64,000 bases of DNA, from the NCBI GenBank assembly GCA_013001295.1, contig JABDMW010000040.1:62001-126000 (forward strand). Reading direction: 5' to 3'. This document shows positions 35,480 through 44,493 of the stretch, piece after piece; position 1 is the first letter of the stretch; each line of letters starts with the position of its first letter. Below the pieces are notes generated by a model. The model was given only the letters and a program-made list of their open reading frames with translations, did no database searches and was not told where the DNA came from. The translations under genes and the position numbers were made by a program. The DNA comes from Hyphomonadaceae bacterium. GTDB lineage: Bacteria; Pseudomonadota; Alphaproteobacteria; Caulobacterales; Maricaulaceae.

Positions 35480-36394
35480 ATGACGCTCTTGATCGTTCAA
35501 GCCACAGCAGTAAGCCCCTCGACACCCGATGGGTGGCTCCCTCATTTTGAAAGCGTGATAACGCTTGCGATTATTATGACTGCATTTTTGATCGCCTGGC
35601 TTCTTAATCATGCAAAACCAAAAGCACGGGCGCTGGGAACGAGCTTATCCGCCCTTGCCTGCTTCGGAATTGTTGCGTGGTTTGGTGCGGTATTGGGAAC
35701 CGGCGTCATCCAAAACCCAAAGGAGTTTCAGGTTCCCATGGATGCGTGGAAACCCGCATTGCTTTGGATGCAAATGATCGTCGCATTCTGTAGCGGGCTA
35801 TTTCTATTGATCGTGGCCAATCGCCAATTAAATCACGGCAGTGTTCTTGACCTCCCTAGCAAGAATGAAGCGAGCCGTTACGGGCGGGTTTCGCGAATAT
35901 TTCATTGGACGACAGCAATATTATTCATATTCATGATCCCAACAGGTATCTTCGCTTCCATGATTCCCGAAAATGTGTGGTTCCGAACCGAGTACAGTGT
36001 CATGCATAAAACGATCGGCTTTATTCTTTTGGGACTAGTGATAATTCGACTGATCTGGAACCACCGATCAACGCGCCCCACACTCGACCACTCTCTAAAA
36101 CCCAAAGAGCGTAAGCTCGCACACTCGGTTCATATTCTGATGTACATTTTGATGATTGCTGTTCCGGTGACCGGTTATGTTATGACCAGTTTTCACGGAT
36201 ACGCTTCTTATATCTTCACCTTGAAACTGGAGCCTTTTCTTCCCAAGAGCGACGCTTATATAATTTGGGGATTGTTTCACAAATATCTGTTGCAATACCT
36301 CGTATATATAATTCTCGGAGCGCACGTGCTCGGCGCGCTCAAACACCACTTTATCGACAAACACGCAGATGCCATCAAGCGGATGGTGTCATAA
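35480..36394 (+). CDS. Cytochrome b561-family di-haem membrane protein
   Basis: The 304-residue protein has about seven helices. An N-terminal hydrophobic module of three helices (to about 120) precedes a bacterial cytochrome b561 domain (from YGRVSRIFHWTTAILFIFMI). Haem-ligand His candidates are in RIFHW, SVMHKTIGF, LAHSVHILMY, and FHKYLLQYLVYIILGAHVLGAL. Such proteins take electrons from quinol or pass superoxide electrons to quinone. The extra N-terminal helices are unusual for the ~180-residue family. Expression is probably controlled by the divergent LysR. Confidence 0.87.
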   Translation: MTLLIVQATAVSPSTPDGWLPHFESVITLAIIMTAFLIAWLLNHAKPKARALGTSLSALACFGIVAWFGAVLGTGVIQNPKEFQVPMDAWKPALLWMQMIVAFCSGLFLLIVANRQLNHGSVLDLPSKNEASRYGRVSRIFHWTTAILFIFMIPTGIFASMIPENVWFRTEYSVMHKTIGFILLGLVIIRLIWNHRSTRPTLDHSLKPKERKLAHSVHILMYILMIAVPVTGYVMTSFHGYASYIFTLKLEPFLPKSDAYIIWGLFHKYLLQYLVYIILGAHVLGALKHHFIDKHADAIKRMVS

Positions 36395-36503
36395 GAAACT
36401 GCCAAATCAATGCGCCCTTCGATTTGGTGCTTTGTCCATGACAGGCACTAATTAACCAGCTACAAGACCTATTCTTAATCCCACCAAACCTTCGGAGCCA
36501 ATT

Positions 36504-37643
36504 ATGTCCCTGCCTACTACTTACAAACAAATGATTTCAACCGTCTCCGAGAATGGCAAGCTGACCATGAAATTGCGCGACCGCGACATGCCGGTCCCTG
36601 AGTCGGACGAGATTGTTGTGCGCATCGAAGCCACTCCGATCAACCCGTCCGACCACGGTGTGATGTTTGGCTGGACCAATATGGCCAAGGCCAGCTCAGA
36701 GGGTTCCGGCGCTGACACCGTCCTCACCGCGCCGGTCTCGCCGCAGGGCATGGCCGTAATGAAGGCACGTGTCGGTCAGGATTTGATCGTCGGCAATGAA
36801 GGTGCCGGCACCGTGGTCGCGGCCGGTGACAGTGACTACGCGCAAAGCCTGATGGGCAAAACCGTGGCCGTCATGGGCGGCGGCATGTATGCGCAGTATC
36901 GCTGCCTGCCTGCAGCCATGGTGATGCCGCTTTTGTCGGATTGTACGGCCAAAGACGGCGCGTCGAGTTTCGTCAATCCTCTCACCGCGCTTTCGTTTTT
37001 GGAAACCATGCGGCTTGAAGATCACACGGCGATTGTCCACACGGCAGCGGCGTCCAATCTCGGGCAGATGCTCAACAAAATTTGCCAGGCCGACGGCGTT
37101 GATCTGGTCAATATTGTCCGTCGCCAGGAACAGGTGGATATCTTGAAAGGCCTGGGCGCGAAATATATCGTCAATTCCAGTTCCGACACATTCATGAAAG
37201 ACCTGACCGACGCTATTCACGAGACCGGCGCGACGCTCGGCTTTGATGCCACCGGTGGCGGTGATCTCGCCTCAACGATCCTGAGCGCCATGGAAGCGGC
37301 AGCAGCCCGTACACCCGGCGCCTACTCGATCTATGGGTCGATTAAACACAAGCAGGTGTATCTGTATGGCGGGCTTGATGTCAGTCCGACCGTGCTGACA
37401 CGCGGCTATGGCATGGCTTGGGGTGTCGGCGGGTGGCTGTTGCCAAACTTCCTGGCCAAGGTCGGCATGGAAGTCGGTATGAAACTGCGCACCCGCGTTG
37501 CCAAAGAGCTCAAAACTACTTTCGCCAGTCATTACACCGACGAGATCTCTCTTTCCGAGGCATTGGACGCGGACATTGTCGCCAAATATAATGCTAAAGC
37601 TACGGGCTCGAAATTCCTGATCTGCCCACAGAAGGATTTGTAG
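36504..37643 (+). CDS. MDR-superfamily zinc-type oxidoreductase (enoyl reductase-like)
   Basis: The 379-residue protein has a CGGAG ribosome site. A GroES-like N-terminal domain (VVRIEATPINPSDHGVMFGW, VGNEGAGTVVAAG) is followed by a Rossmann domain (AIVHTAAASNLGQMLNKICQ, LGFDATGGGDLASTIL). NPSD and GNEGAGTVV fit the quinone-oxidoreductase/enoyl-reductase branch without catalytic zinc ligands. It probably reduces an enal, enone or enoyl thioester with NAD(P)H. Confidence 0.87.
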   Translation: MSLPTTYKQMISTVSENGKLTMKLRDRDMPVPESDEIVVRIEATPINPSDHGVMFGWTNMAKASSEGSGADTVLTAPVSPQGMAVMKARVGQDLIVGNEGAGTVVAAGDSDYAQSLMGKTVAVMGGGMYAQYRCLPAAMVMPLLSDCTAKDGASSFVNPLTALSFLETMRLEDHTAIVHTAAASNLGQMLNKICQADGVDLVNIVRRQEQVDILKGLGAKYIVNSSSDTFMKDLTDAIHETGATLGFDATGGGDLASTILSAMEAAAARTPGAYSIYGSIKHKQVYLYGGLDVSPTVLTRGYGMAWGVGGWLLPNFLAKVGMEVGMKLRTRVAKELKTTFASHYTDEISLSEALDADIVAKYNAKATGSKFLICPQKDL

Positions 37644-37679
37644 ACGGGGCCTATTACGCCAGGACAGAAAGTTAGGTAA

Positions 37680-38426
37680 ATGAGTTTAGAAAGATTGAAT
37701 GGATTGAGCAGTGCAGATCTGTTCGTTCTATTTCTGATTATTGTTGTCTGGCCAATTTACAGCGCGGTGTCTTTAAAACGACATCCCGTGGAAAAAATCC
37801 GTCATGAACCCAACCTCCGTATCTCGTCATATACGGTCACGATCTTACAGCTTTGGGGTCTGACAGCGGCCATTGGCCTGGTCTGGATTTGGCTTGAGCG
37901 CCCGTTAAGCGAGCTCGGGTTTCGCCATCAACTGGACATGCCGACAATGATAGCATGGGGGCTTGCAGCGGCAGGAATTCTGTTCAGTGCTGTGCAGCTT
38001 TACCAGGTGATGACGAGAGAGAAAGCCCGCGAAAGTGTCAAAAAACAACTGGCGGACGTTGGGGAACATACGGCGCTCTTGATGCCCCGAACCCAAAACG
38101 AATACCGGCTCAGCATGCTCGTCGCGATCACGGCGGGCATCACCGAAGAGATCATATTCCGGGGGTATCTGATCTGGGCCTTTGCCCTGTTCGTTGATCC
38201 GTGGATTGCCGGTGCCCTGTCGGTTTGCCTATTTGTGTTTTTGCACCGATATCAAAGTAAGGCGGGTCTTATTCAAGTCGCCGTCTTCGGCGCCGTGACG
38301 ACGATCATGGTCCTGATCTCCGGATCGCTTTGGCCCGCGATCGTTTTGCACATCCTCGTCGATATGCTCAATATCAGCCTGGCCTGGCAGGTCAGAAATC
38401 GTTCGGCATCCTCGGCGCAAACCTAA
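37680..38426 (+). CDS. CPBP-family intramembrane glutamic protease
   Basis: The 248-residue protein starts 36 nt after the MDR gene, with TTAGG upstream. About seven helices are present. The family motifs are ITEEIIFRGYLIWAF (EExxxR), CLFVFLHRY (FxxxH) and IVLHILVDMLN (HxxxD). CPBP proteases cleave within membranes or process prenylated peptides; many bacterial ones act in stress or self-immunity. All catalytic residues look present. Confidence 0.88.
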   Translation: MSLERLNGLSSADLFVLFLIIVVWPIYSAVSLKRHPVEKIRHEPNLRISSYTVTILQLWGLTAAIGLVWIWLERPLSELGFRHQLDMPTMIAWGLAAAGILFSAVQLYQVMTREKARESVKKQLADVGEHTALLMPRTQNEYRLSMLVAITAGITEEIIFRGYLIWAFALFVDPWIAGALSVCLFVFLHRYQSKAGLIQVAVFGAVTTIMVLISGSLWPAIVLHILVDMLNISLAWQVRNRSASSAQT

Positions 38427-38435
38427 GGCTCACTA

Positions 38436-38915
38436 TTACACGGCGTTGGGCTCGGACTGGCTCTGGATATAGTTCTGCAAGCCGACCAATTTGATCTGTT
38501 CTTGCTGGGTTTCCAGCCAATCCAGATGCTCTTCTTCGCTGGTCAGGATTTTGGCGAACAGATCACGGGTCACGTAATCGCGTACACTTTCGCAATGCTC
38601 GACCGCGTCGCGCAGCAGCGGAATAGCGATGTGTTCGATCTTGAGATCGCATTCAATGATCTCTTCCACCGTTTCGCCGATATATAATTTGCCCAAATCC
38701 TGTAAATTCGGCAGGCCATTTAAAAACAGAATGCGCTCGATGATCCAGTCGGCGTGGTTCATCTCGTCGATCGACTCTTCGTATTCCTTCTCAGCCAGCT
38801 TGCTTACGCCCCAGTCTTTGAGCATACGCGAATGCAGGAAATACTGATTGATCGCGGTCAGTTCATTTTTCAAGGCCGCATTTAAAAACTCAATTGTCTT
38901 GGGATTGTCACGCAT
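38436..38915 (-). CDS. bfr: Bacterioferritin
   Basis: The 159-residue protein is colinear with E. coli bacterioferritin: NELTAINQYFLHSRMLKDWG, ESIDEMNHADWIIERILFLN, GLPNLQDLGKLYIGE, and EEEHLDWLETQQ. The ferroxidase ligands E18, E51, H54, E95, E128 and H131 and the haem-ligand M52 are present. It oxidises Fe(II) and stores iron in a 24-mer. It is 84 nt downstream of bfd on the same strand and likely shares the Fur-controlled promoter. Confidence 0.96.
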   Translation of the reverse strand: MRDNPKTIEFLNAALKNELTAINQYFLHSRMLKDWGVSKLAEKEYEESIDEMNHADWIIERILFLNGLPNLQDLGKLYIGETVEEIIECDLKIEHIAIPLLRDAVEHCESVRDYVTRDLFAKILTSEEEHLDWLETQQEQIKLVGLQNYIQSQSEPNAV

Positions 38916-38998
38916 AGGGGGACTCTGCTGTTAAGTGTAAGATTGAATTTTAAGTATACTGATTCACAAATCGTATTGCGACCAAAAAGAAACTGAAT

Positions 38999-39187
38999 TT
39001 ACTCGGCGGCCTCTAAATAATCGACCCCGGAGATTTCAGCCAGTCGTTCGCGGATCGACTGGGCGCATTTACCGCAATTAAACTTGTGGCCAAAATGAGC
39101 TTGCACGCATTTCGGGCGCCGCGCACCGCACGCTGCGGCCTCGTCGACCTTTTTAGTATTAATTTGGTTACATAGGCAATGAATCAT
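38999..39187 (-). CDS. bfd: Bacterioferritin-associated ferredoxin (Bfd)
   Basis: The 62-residue protein carries CLC near the N-terminus and CGKC near 39-42, the four [2Fe-2S] ligands of the BFD-like domain (IHCLCNQINTKKVDEAA, KFNCGKCAQSIRERL). Bfd reduces the haem of bacterioferritin to release stored iron. AGGG precedes the ATG. Two Fur-like sites lie 19-55 bp upstream, and bfr follows. Confidence 0.93.
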   Translation of the reverse strand: MIHCLCNQINTKKVDEAAACGARRPKCVQAHFGHKFNCGKCAQSIRERLAEISGVDYLEAAE

Positions 39188-39205
39188 AGACCCTGTATAG
39201 CCAGT

Positions 39206-39242
39206 TAAGAATGATTATCAAGTAAAATGCGAATCATTCTCA
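39206..39242. promoter_or_regulatory. Tandem Fur boxes upstream of bfd-bfr
   Basis: TAAGAATGATTATCA (39206-39220) matches TGATAATNATTATCA at 13 of 15 positions. TGCGAATCATTCTCA (39228-39242) matches TGAGAATNATTCTCA at 14 of 15. The centres are 22 bp apart, two helical turns. Iron-replete repression of bfd by Fur is the simplest reading. Confidence 0.8.
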
Positions 39243-39369
39243 CTTGCATTTACAGTTAACGGTAGAAAACCCTGCTTTTTAGGGGTTTTTCGCGGCGCGA
39301 CAGCCTTAAGGACGTCTAAGTTTCAGCACGCACAACGGCGTGTGAGCAACCTAAATCTGGCTTTGCTGT

Positions 39370-39690
39370 CTATTTATAGTTTTTCGCACCGTGTAAGGTC
39401 ATGTCACGCAATTGATTGGCGTTGGACGCGCGCATATCATCCCATTGCTGTTGCGACAGGCACACTTCCTTATTGCCCAGCCGGCTCCCGGTCAGTCGTT
39501 CGGTCTTGCATTTGAGCTCGCCATTATCGGACGTTTGCACATCAGCAATTTGGGTCGGCTTATTTTTGACCTCAGACTGCGCGACAGTTTTTAGGTCTTG
39601 TTGTGCAGCTGACTGCGTCGTTTGGCAGCCGGCGAGCCCCACCGCAACGATGGCGCATGCGCATGATACTTTAATAGAAAGAGTTCTCAT
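39370..39690 (-). CDS. Small lipoprotein with conserved Cys pair
   Basis: The start is ATG 39690 with GGAG upstream. The 106-residue product has a lipobox (VGLAGC) and Gln-rich linker. The C-terminal ~45 residues (LKCKTERLTGSRLGNKEVCL, then SQQQWDDMRASNA) resemble a small alphaproteobacterial family with C-x-T-x-R-x-T-G-S-R and E-V-C. Two Cys may form a disulfide in the periplasm. Function unknown. Confidence 0.75.
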   Translation of the reverse strand: MRTLSIKVSCACAIVAVGLAGCQTTQSAAQQDLKTVAQSEVKNKPTQIADVQTSDNGELKCKTERLTGSRLGNKEVCLSQQQWDDMRASNANQLRDMTLHGAKNYK

Positions 39691-39786
39691 AAATGTCTCC
39701 TCATCAGAGAACCTCAACCCTATACCTTAAATGAGCAAAATTTTCAATGATTGCTGTACGTGCAGATTCATTTTACCAGAGACGCC

Positions 39787-40314
39787 ATGACGAAATCCAA
39801 AAACCAAACCATGTCCACCGCGGACGCGATCAAATATTTCGATAGTCTCGGCCCGATCATGGCTGACGAAATGCTCGGTTTTTATTGGCGCGGTGAAGGC
39901 ATTGATACGGATCACCCGATGGACGGCATGCTTGAGAGCTCGCGTTGGTGGGGCAAGATGTTCAAAGGCCCGGATGATGTGCATCCGCTGATCCACAAGG
40001 GTCTTTTCAAGAAACGGTTTTCGGTTAACCCAGCCCTGCTGCCGATCCGGCTCGCAACCCACCTGCCCTTACGCGATGTGTTGGGGCCGGTGTTGTTTCC
40101 GCCGCTGAGCCCGTTGGCCTCGACGCGCAAACCGAAAGCCCGCCTGCGCATGATGGAGTTTCGCGGCAAGCTCTCAGCCGCTATGTGCTATGATGCCAAA
40201 CCGATCAATGATTGTTTTCGCAAAATCGACGAAGACACTGTCATTGGCTGGATGGACTTTAAAGGCATGGACCAGCCCTATTTCTTTAAACTGTTCCGGG
40301 ATGAGCCGGTTTAA
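39787..40314 (+). CDS. GXWXG/DUF4334-domain protein
   Basis: The start is ATG 39787 (MTKSKNQTM). The 175-residue soluble protein has the GXWXG-type segment LGFYWRGEGIDTDHPMDGML followed by SRWWGKMF. The C-terminal DUF4334 part carries ARLRMMEFRGKLSAAMCYDA and VIGWMDFKG. The pair of domains is common in proteobacteria and has no assigned activity. Its stop overlaps the stop of the convergent ATP-grasp gene by 4 bp. Confidence 0.8.
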   Translation: MTKSKNQTMSTADAIKYFDSLGPIMADEMLGFYWRGEGIDTDHPMDGMLESSRWWGKMFKGPDDVHPLIHKGLFKKRFSVNPALLPIRLATHLPLRDVLGPVLFPPLSPLASTRKPKARLRMMEFRGKLSAAMCYDAKPINDCFRKIDEDTVIGWMDFKGMDQPYFFKLFRDEPV

Positions 40315-41576
40315 GCCTCGACAGCGCAGGCTCTGTCCGGAGCGTCCATGACGATGACCGGGGCCAAGCCGCCGCCGGCGGTGCGCATATTTGTAGTTTG
40401 GCCCTGATACACCCGCGCCGCGAGCAAGAGAGCCCGGCCTTCATAGGTATAGACCCGCACATCGTATTTGAGCGAAACGGTTTCCGCGTCTCTCTCGACC
40501 AACCTGAGCGGCGGCGAGATAAACTTCTGGGCTACATAGCCCCCTTGCAGAATATGCGCCCAGACTTTCCTGGTAAGCTTGCTGCCCCGGTAAGTCGCGC
40601 GGCTGCCAAACCCGGCATTGGGTTTGAAGAAATATTGACGGCGCTGGGCCCATAACCAATCTGCATATTCCGGTGTGACTTCGACGGTGGTTGGAATTTG
40701 CGCGAGTACGGCCCGGTCTGCAGCGGACACGTCCCAAGATTCCAGTCGTTTTTGATCCGACCATAATACCAGATTGCGTTTATCGGCGTAAAGCGCGTGA
40801 TGGCGCGGGCTGGGTGTCAGGACGATTTTGTCATCCATAAAGGCGTCACGAATGATCCGGTTTTTCGGGTCGTCCAACGCGAAGTCCGTCAACCGGTTAT
40901 AGATCAAATCGATACGGGTATCGCCGATATACAGGCCGTCTTTGTCGCGGCGCACTTCACCGGGGTCAGCAATGACGACCTTAAATCCCTTACGTTGCAA
41001 AGCCGCCGCGGTCAGGCGCATATCCGGGTAATGGAATTGTTGCTTGGGGTCAGCATCAATAATCGCTATGGTTTTGAGCGCGGCGGTCAGCCCCGCCAAC
41101 ACCCATTCGCGTTCAAACATATGCCGGATCAGGTTTTCGCTGCCCTGCACATCGCGCCCAATGGCCTGTTCGATGCTGCTGACAATCGCGGATCCGCCGG
41201 CATTAGAATTCACTTCGATCAACCTTGGCCCCGTTGCCGTGATATGAAAATCATATCCCATGAACGCGCCGCGGGTTTGTGGCTGATGGGTATAGACAGG
41301 ATCTGGGTTGCGCGAGAAAACAGCCTGTTGGAAAGCGGGCAGGCTCGCGACTTTTTCGATGGCCGCGATCTGCGCCATCATCGACGACACATCGTCCCGG
41401 GACACAAACACCGCGGTCGCCGCGAAATAATTTTCCCGTTTCGCCAGTTCCGCTGTCAGTTTTTCACTACCGGAAAGTTCGAGGATTTTCCGCTCAATCT
41501 GAGCGCGATCAATCGGCATGCAGTTGCAGGTCTGATTGAGATCGAGCAAATGGGTTGGCGGCACAATCGCATTCAT
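40311..41576 (-). CDS. ATP-grasp-like ligase in an ArsR operon
   Basis: The 421-residue soluble protein starts 2 nt after the ArsR stop. It has an N-terminal Cys motif (LNQTCNCMPI), then GAFMGYDFHITATGPRLIEVN with SNAGGS, DLIYNRLTDFALDD, SPRHHALYADKRN, a glycine loop FFKPNAGFGSRATYRG, and VSLKYDVRVYTYEGR. These resemble circularly permuted or type-2 ATP-grasp enzymes that make peptide-like amide bonds. The substrate is unknown. Tight coupling to an ArsR with Cys pairs suggests metal- or thiol-linked metabolism. Confidence 0.6.
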   Translation of the reverse strand: MNAIVPPTHLLDLNQTCNCMPIDRAQIERKILELSGSEKLTAELAKRENYFAATAVFVSRDDVSSMMAQIAAIEKVASLPAFQQAVFSRNPDPVYTHQPQTRGAFMGYDFHITATGPRLIEVNSNAGGSAIVSSIEQAIGRDVQGSENLIRHMFEREWVLAGLTAALKTIAIIDADPKQQFHYPDMRLTAAALQRKGFKVVIADPGEVRRDKDGLYIGDTRIDLIYNRLTDFALDDPKNRIIRDAFMDDKIVLTPSPRHHALYADKRNLVLWSDQKRLESWDVSAADRAVLAQIPTTVEVTPEYADWLWAQRRQYFFKPNAGFGSRATYRGSKLTRKVWAHILQGGYVAQKFISPPLRLVERDAETVSLKYDVRVYTYEGRALLLAARVYQGQTTNMRTAGGGLAPVIVMDAPDRACAVEA

Positions 41577-41578
41577 GA

Positions 41579-41914
41579 TTAAACCTCAGCGTCCAATCCA
41601 CAACAGATCTCGGCCCGATTGCCACAACAATCGTGCATCAGGAATTTCAGGACCGACCGCAGGCGCGTATAATCTGCAAAATAGGTCACATGCCGCCCTT
41701 CCCGTTTCGAGCTTACCAGTCCGGCGTTGGATAAAACCAAAAGCTGGGCTGATGCCGTGGTCGCGCCGATATCGGCGAACTTGCCAAGCTCTCCCGCGCC
41801 CACTCCATCCGGCCCGGCCTGTATCAAACGCCGCATCAGGGTGAGCCGTCCATCATGAGCCAGCGCCGACATTGATTTGATAATATCTAATTGTTCCATA
41901 TTCCATGTATTCAT
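41579..41914 (-). CDS. ArsR-family regulator with C-terminal cysteine pairs
   Basis: The 111-residue winged-helix protein shows SALAHDGRLTLMRRLIQAG, GELGKFADIGATTASAQLLV (recognition helix region) and GLVSSKREGRHVTYFADY. The C-terminus has two Cys pairs (HDCCGNRAEICCGL), a plausible As(III)/Sb(III) or other metal site. The start may be ATG 41914 or the ATG at 41899 (MEQLDIIKSM); neither has a clear ribosome site. It heads the operon with the ATP-grasp gene. Confidence 0.87.
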   Translation of the reverse strand: MNTWNMEQLDIIKSMSALAHDGRLTLMRRLIQAGPDGVGAGELGKFADIGATTASAQLLVLSNAGLVSSKREGRHVTYFADYTRLRSVLKFLMHDCCGNRAEICCGLDAEV

Positions 41915-41917
41915 GGA
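41902..41917. promoter_or_regulatory. Candidate ArsR autoregulatory palindrome
   Basis: TCCATG-TATT-CATGGA is a perfect 6-bp inverted repeat that overlaps ATG 41914. Binding here would block expression of the operon. Its position favours the downstream ATG 41899 as the true start. Confidence 0.4.
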
Positions 41918-42044
41918 TTATTAAACAGAGTCAAGGATAAACTGAACAAGGACGACTGCAATTTCCTCAAATAATTCTGGTATTTTTGTCGCGATTAGTG
42001 AAAATCAACTTTAGAGCGCACTTTTGTTCACTAGGGGTATTGGC

Positions 42045-43784
42045 ATGACGGTTTTGAAATTTGCTTTGGGCGTTTGCGCGAGCTTCTCCCTTTTCATACC
42101 CGCAGCTTTCGCGCAATCAGACGCTCCCGATACGTCAGCCATGCTTGTCCTCGATTCTTCGGGCAGTATGTGGGGCAAGATCGGTGAAGACACCAAACTA
42201 TCCATCGCCCGCGACGTCATCGACAATATGGTTGACGATTGGGACGACAAGACGCCGCTCGGATTGATGACCTACGGGCATCGCCGCAAAGGCGACTGCA
42301 CCGATATTGAACTGCTTCTGCCCGCTGAGAAAATGGATAAGACGGTATTCAAAAAAACCGTGCGCGGTCTCAATCCGACCGGCAAAACGCCTATGGTGCA
42401 GTCGGTTTTAAACGCGGCTGGCAGCCTTTCCTTCGAAAGCCAGAAAGCTACGGTGATCCTGGTCAGTGACGGTGAAGAAACCTGCGGTCTGGATCCGTGC
42501 ACCATTGGCGCCTCTTTAAAAGAAAAAGGCGTTGACTTCACCGCCCATGTAATTGGGTTCGATGTCTCGTATGCGGAGTCTGCCGGATTGAAATGTCTGG
42601 CGGAAGAAACCGGCGGTCGTTATTTCGCGGCTGAAAATGCCGACGAGCTTTTCGAAGCCTTTGAACAGGTCGCGCAAGATACGCAAGCCCCGGTCGACGA
42701 CAAAGTCGGCGATGCAACCATCGAGGTCGCCGAGAAGGAAGTCGTCGCCGGTTCGAAATTTAACGTCAAATGGACCGGACCACAAAATCAGGGCGACGGC
42801 GTCACTGTTTTCGATGTCGACGGGAAGAAGCGCTACGACAGCCGCTATGTTTTTGACCCGGAGACACCGGACACGGTCGGTTTAGCGGCTCCGGAAACGC
42901 CCGGCACCTATCATGTCCACTATTACACGCGACATAAAAAATCGCTCGCCTATGATGTCGTCACCGTCATCGCGGCCACGGCGAAAGTCGATGCCCCGGA
43001 CACGCCGGTTGTCGGCGGTGCTAAAACCGCATTCAAGATTGAAGGCCCTAACAATGCTGGTGACAATCTCGTTTTTACCACAGCCGCAGGCGAACGCGTC
43101 GGCATCAGTGCGCGCTACACCAATGTGCACCTGAAAGGCGGCGGCATGAATTTAGTCGTTCCTGAAACCCCTGGCGAATACATCGCCCAATACCGGACAC
43201 GTGGCGGTAAAGTTCTCGCCAAAGACAGTTTCACAGTTATTGCGGCCGAGGCCTATCTGGAAACGCCGAAACAGGACATTATCGGAGGGCATAAATTTGA
43301 CGTCAAAATAAGCAAGCCCAATGAAAATTCCGACGAAGTAAAAATTTATGACAAAAACCGCAAACGGGTCAAAGATGAGTTTATTCACATCTATTATAAA
43401 GACGGCGTTATTGAGCTAACTGCGCCGGAAACACCCGGCACCTATAGCGTCGAATATGAGACGCGCGGCAAGAAAACGCTGGCCAAGGACACGATCACGG
43501 TTATTGCCGCCACGGCATCCTTATCTGTGGCAAACGATACGCTCAAAACCGGTGAAAAGTTCAAGGTCACAACCAGCGAACCAATGGTAAGTTCGGACAG
43601 GGTAAAAATTTACAACAGCGACAACCGGCGGGTCAGCGAAAAATATATCAAGTCACAATTTAAGGACGGCGGCATCATCATCTCTGCCCCCAAAAACCCC
43701 GGCACGTATACGGTCGTTTACGAGACGCGCGGCAAGAAACGATTGGCCAGCGACACCATCACAGTCATCGCAGCGGATCCGTAA
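42045..43784 (+). CDS. Secreted VWA-domain protein with four beta-sandwich repeats
   Basis: The start is ATG 42045 with AGGGGT upstream. The 579-residue product has a signal peptide (AFAQ). A VWA domain (about 30-210) carries the MIDAS motif LDSSGSMWGK, LNPTGKTPM and LVSDGEETCG. Four ~90-residue repeats follow, each ending like PETPGTYxVxYxTRxxKxLAxDxxTVIAA. The repeats resemble bacterial Ig-like stalks. It is probably a periplasmic or surface metal-dependent adhesion or scaffold protein. A haem-like membrane protein gene follows by 16 nt. Confidence 0.85.
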   Translation: MTVLKFALGVCASFSLFIPAAFAQSDAPDTSAMLVLDSSGSMWGKIGEDTKLSIARDVIDNMVDDWDDKTPLGLMTYGHRRKGDCTDIELLLPAEKMDKTVFKKTVRGLNPTGKTPMVQSVLNAAGSLSFESQKATVILVSDGEETCGLDPCTIGASLKEKGVDFTAHVIGFDVSYAESAGLKCLAEETGGRYFAAENADELFEAFEQVAQDTQAPVDDKVGDATIEVAEKEVVAGSKFNVKWTGPQNQGDGVTVFDVDGKKRYDSRYVFDPETPDTVGLAAPETPGTYHVHYYTRHKKSLAYDVVTVIAATAKVDAPDTPVVGGAKTAFKIEGPNNAGDNLVFTTAAGERVGISARYTNVHLKGGGMNLVVPETPGEYIAQYRTRGGKVLAKDSFTVIAAEAYLETPKQDIIGGHKFDVKISKPNENSDEVKIYDKNRKRVKDEFIHIYYKDGVIELTAPETPGTYSVEYETRGKKTLAKDTITVIAATASLSVANDTLKTGEKFKVTTSEPMVSSDRVKIYNSDNRRVSEKYIKSQFKDGGIIISAPKNPGTYTVVYETRGKKRLASDTITVIAADP

Positions 43785-43800
43785 ATTTGGAGCGCGAGAA

Positions 43801-44430
43801 ATGAACGCCAAACATATCCACCGCATGACTGCCGGCCTCCTCGGGCTTTTCATTCTCACGCATCTGGGCGTGCACCTGACCGCGCTGATCAGCAAGGAAG
43901 CGCATTTTAAAGCGCTGGATATTGTGCAAGTCCCCTATCGCCATCCGGTCGGTGAGACCATATTGATTTTGGCGATTTTAACCCAGATTTTCACGGGATT
44001 TAAACGGCTGAAAATCAAGCGTAAATCCAAAGACAAATGGGCGCGGGCACAGGTGTTGAGCGGGATCTACCTGGTCTTCTTTCTCCTGCTCCATAGCTCC
44101 GCTGCCCTCTACACCCATCATATCTTCGGCATTGATACGGATTTTTACTGGGCCGCAGGCTCCATGCACTTCTCGCCCATTAAATATGGATTCGCGATCT
44201 ATTATTTCCTGGCCGTCACCGCCGTATTTGTGCATTTGGCTGCCGCCTTGCATTTTGGCTGGAAAGGATCGTCCGGGCGGCTCGAGAAAACCATCTCCAT
44301 CACCGGTGCCCTGGTCGCGGGCCTGATTATATTTGCGTTCTGGGGCGTGCTGTACGACATCACCATCCCGGCCGACACCGCCGCCTATTATGAAAAATAT
44401 TTCGGCATATTCGGGTTGGGCGGATCTTGA
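43801..44430 (+). CDS. Five-helix membrane protein with conserved His (SdhC-like fold possible)
   Basis: The 209-residue protein has about five helices. His residues fall at helix ends (HIHRMTAGLLGLFILTHLGVH, LLLHSSAALYTHH, VHLAAALHFGW), a pattern like the cytochrome b subunit of succinate/fumarate reductases. I cannot identify a specific family. It is 16 nt after the VWA gene with GAG as ribosome site, so probably co-transcribed. Haem binding is inference. Confidence 0.6.
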   Translation: MNAKHIHRMTAGLLGLFILTHLGVHLTALISKEAHFKALDIVQVPYRHPVGETILILAILTQIFTGFKRLKIKRKSKDKWARAQVLSGIYLVFFLLLHSSAALYTHHIFGIDTDFYWAAGSMHFSPIKYGFAIYYFLAVTAVFVHLAAALHFGWKGSSGRLEKTISITGALVAGLIIFAFWGVLYDITIPADTAAYYEKYFGIFGLGGS

Positions 44431-44493
44431 TCTTTTAAAGCATCTTACTTTGACCAAGGCCATTAATGAAAACGATCAAATTTCTTGATTGGG

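Noticed and set aside
39264-39290. Terminator downstream of a plus-strand gene
   Set aside because: The stem CCCT..AGGG with flanking A/T is short and bulged, and no gene on either strand ends at it.
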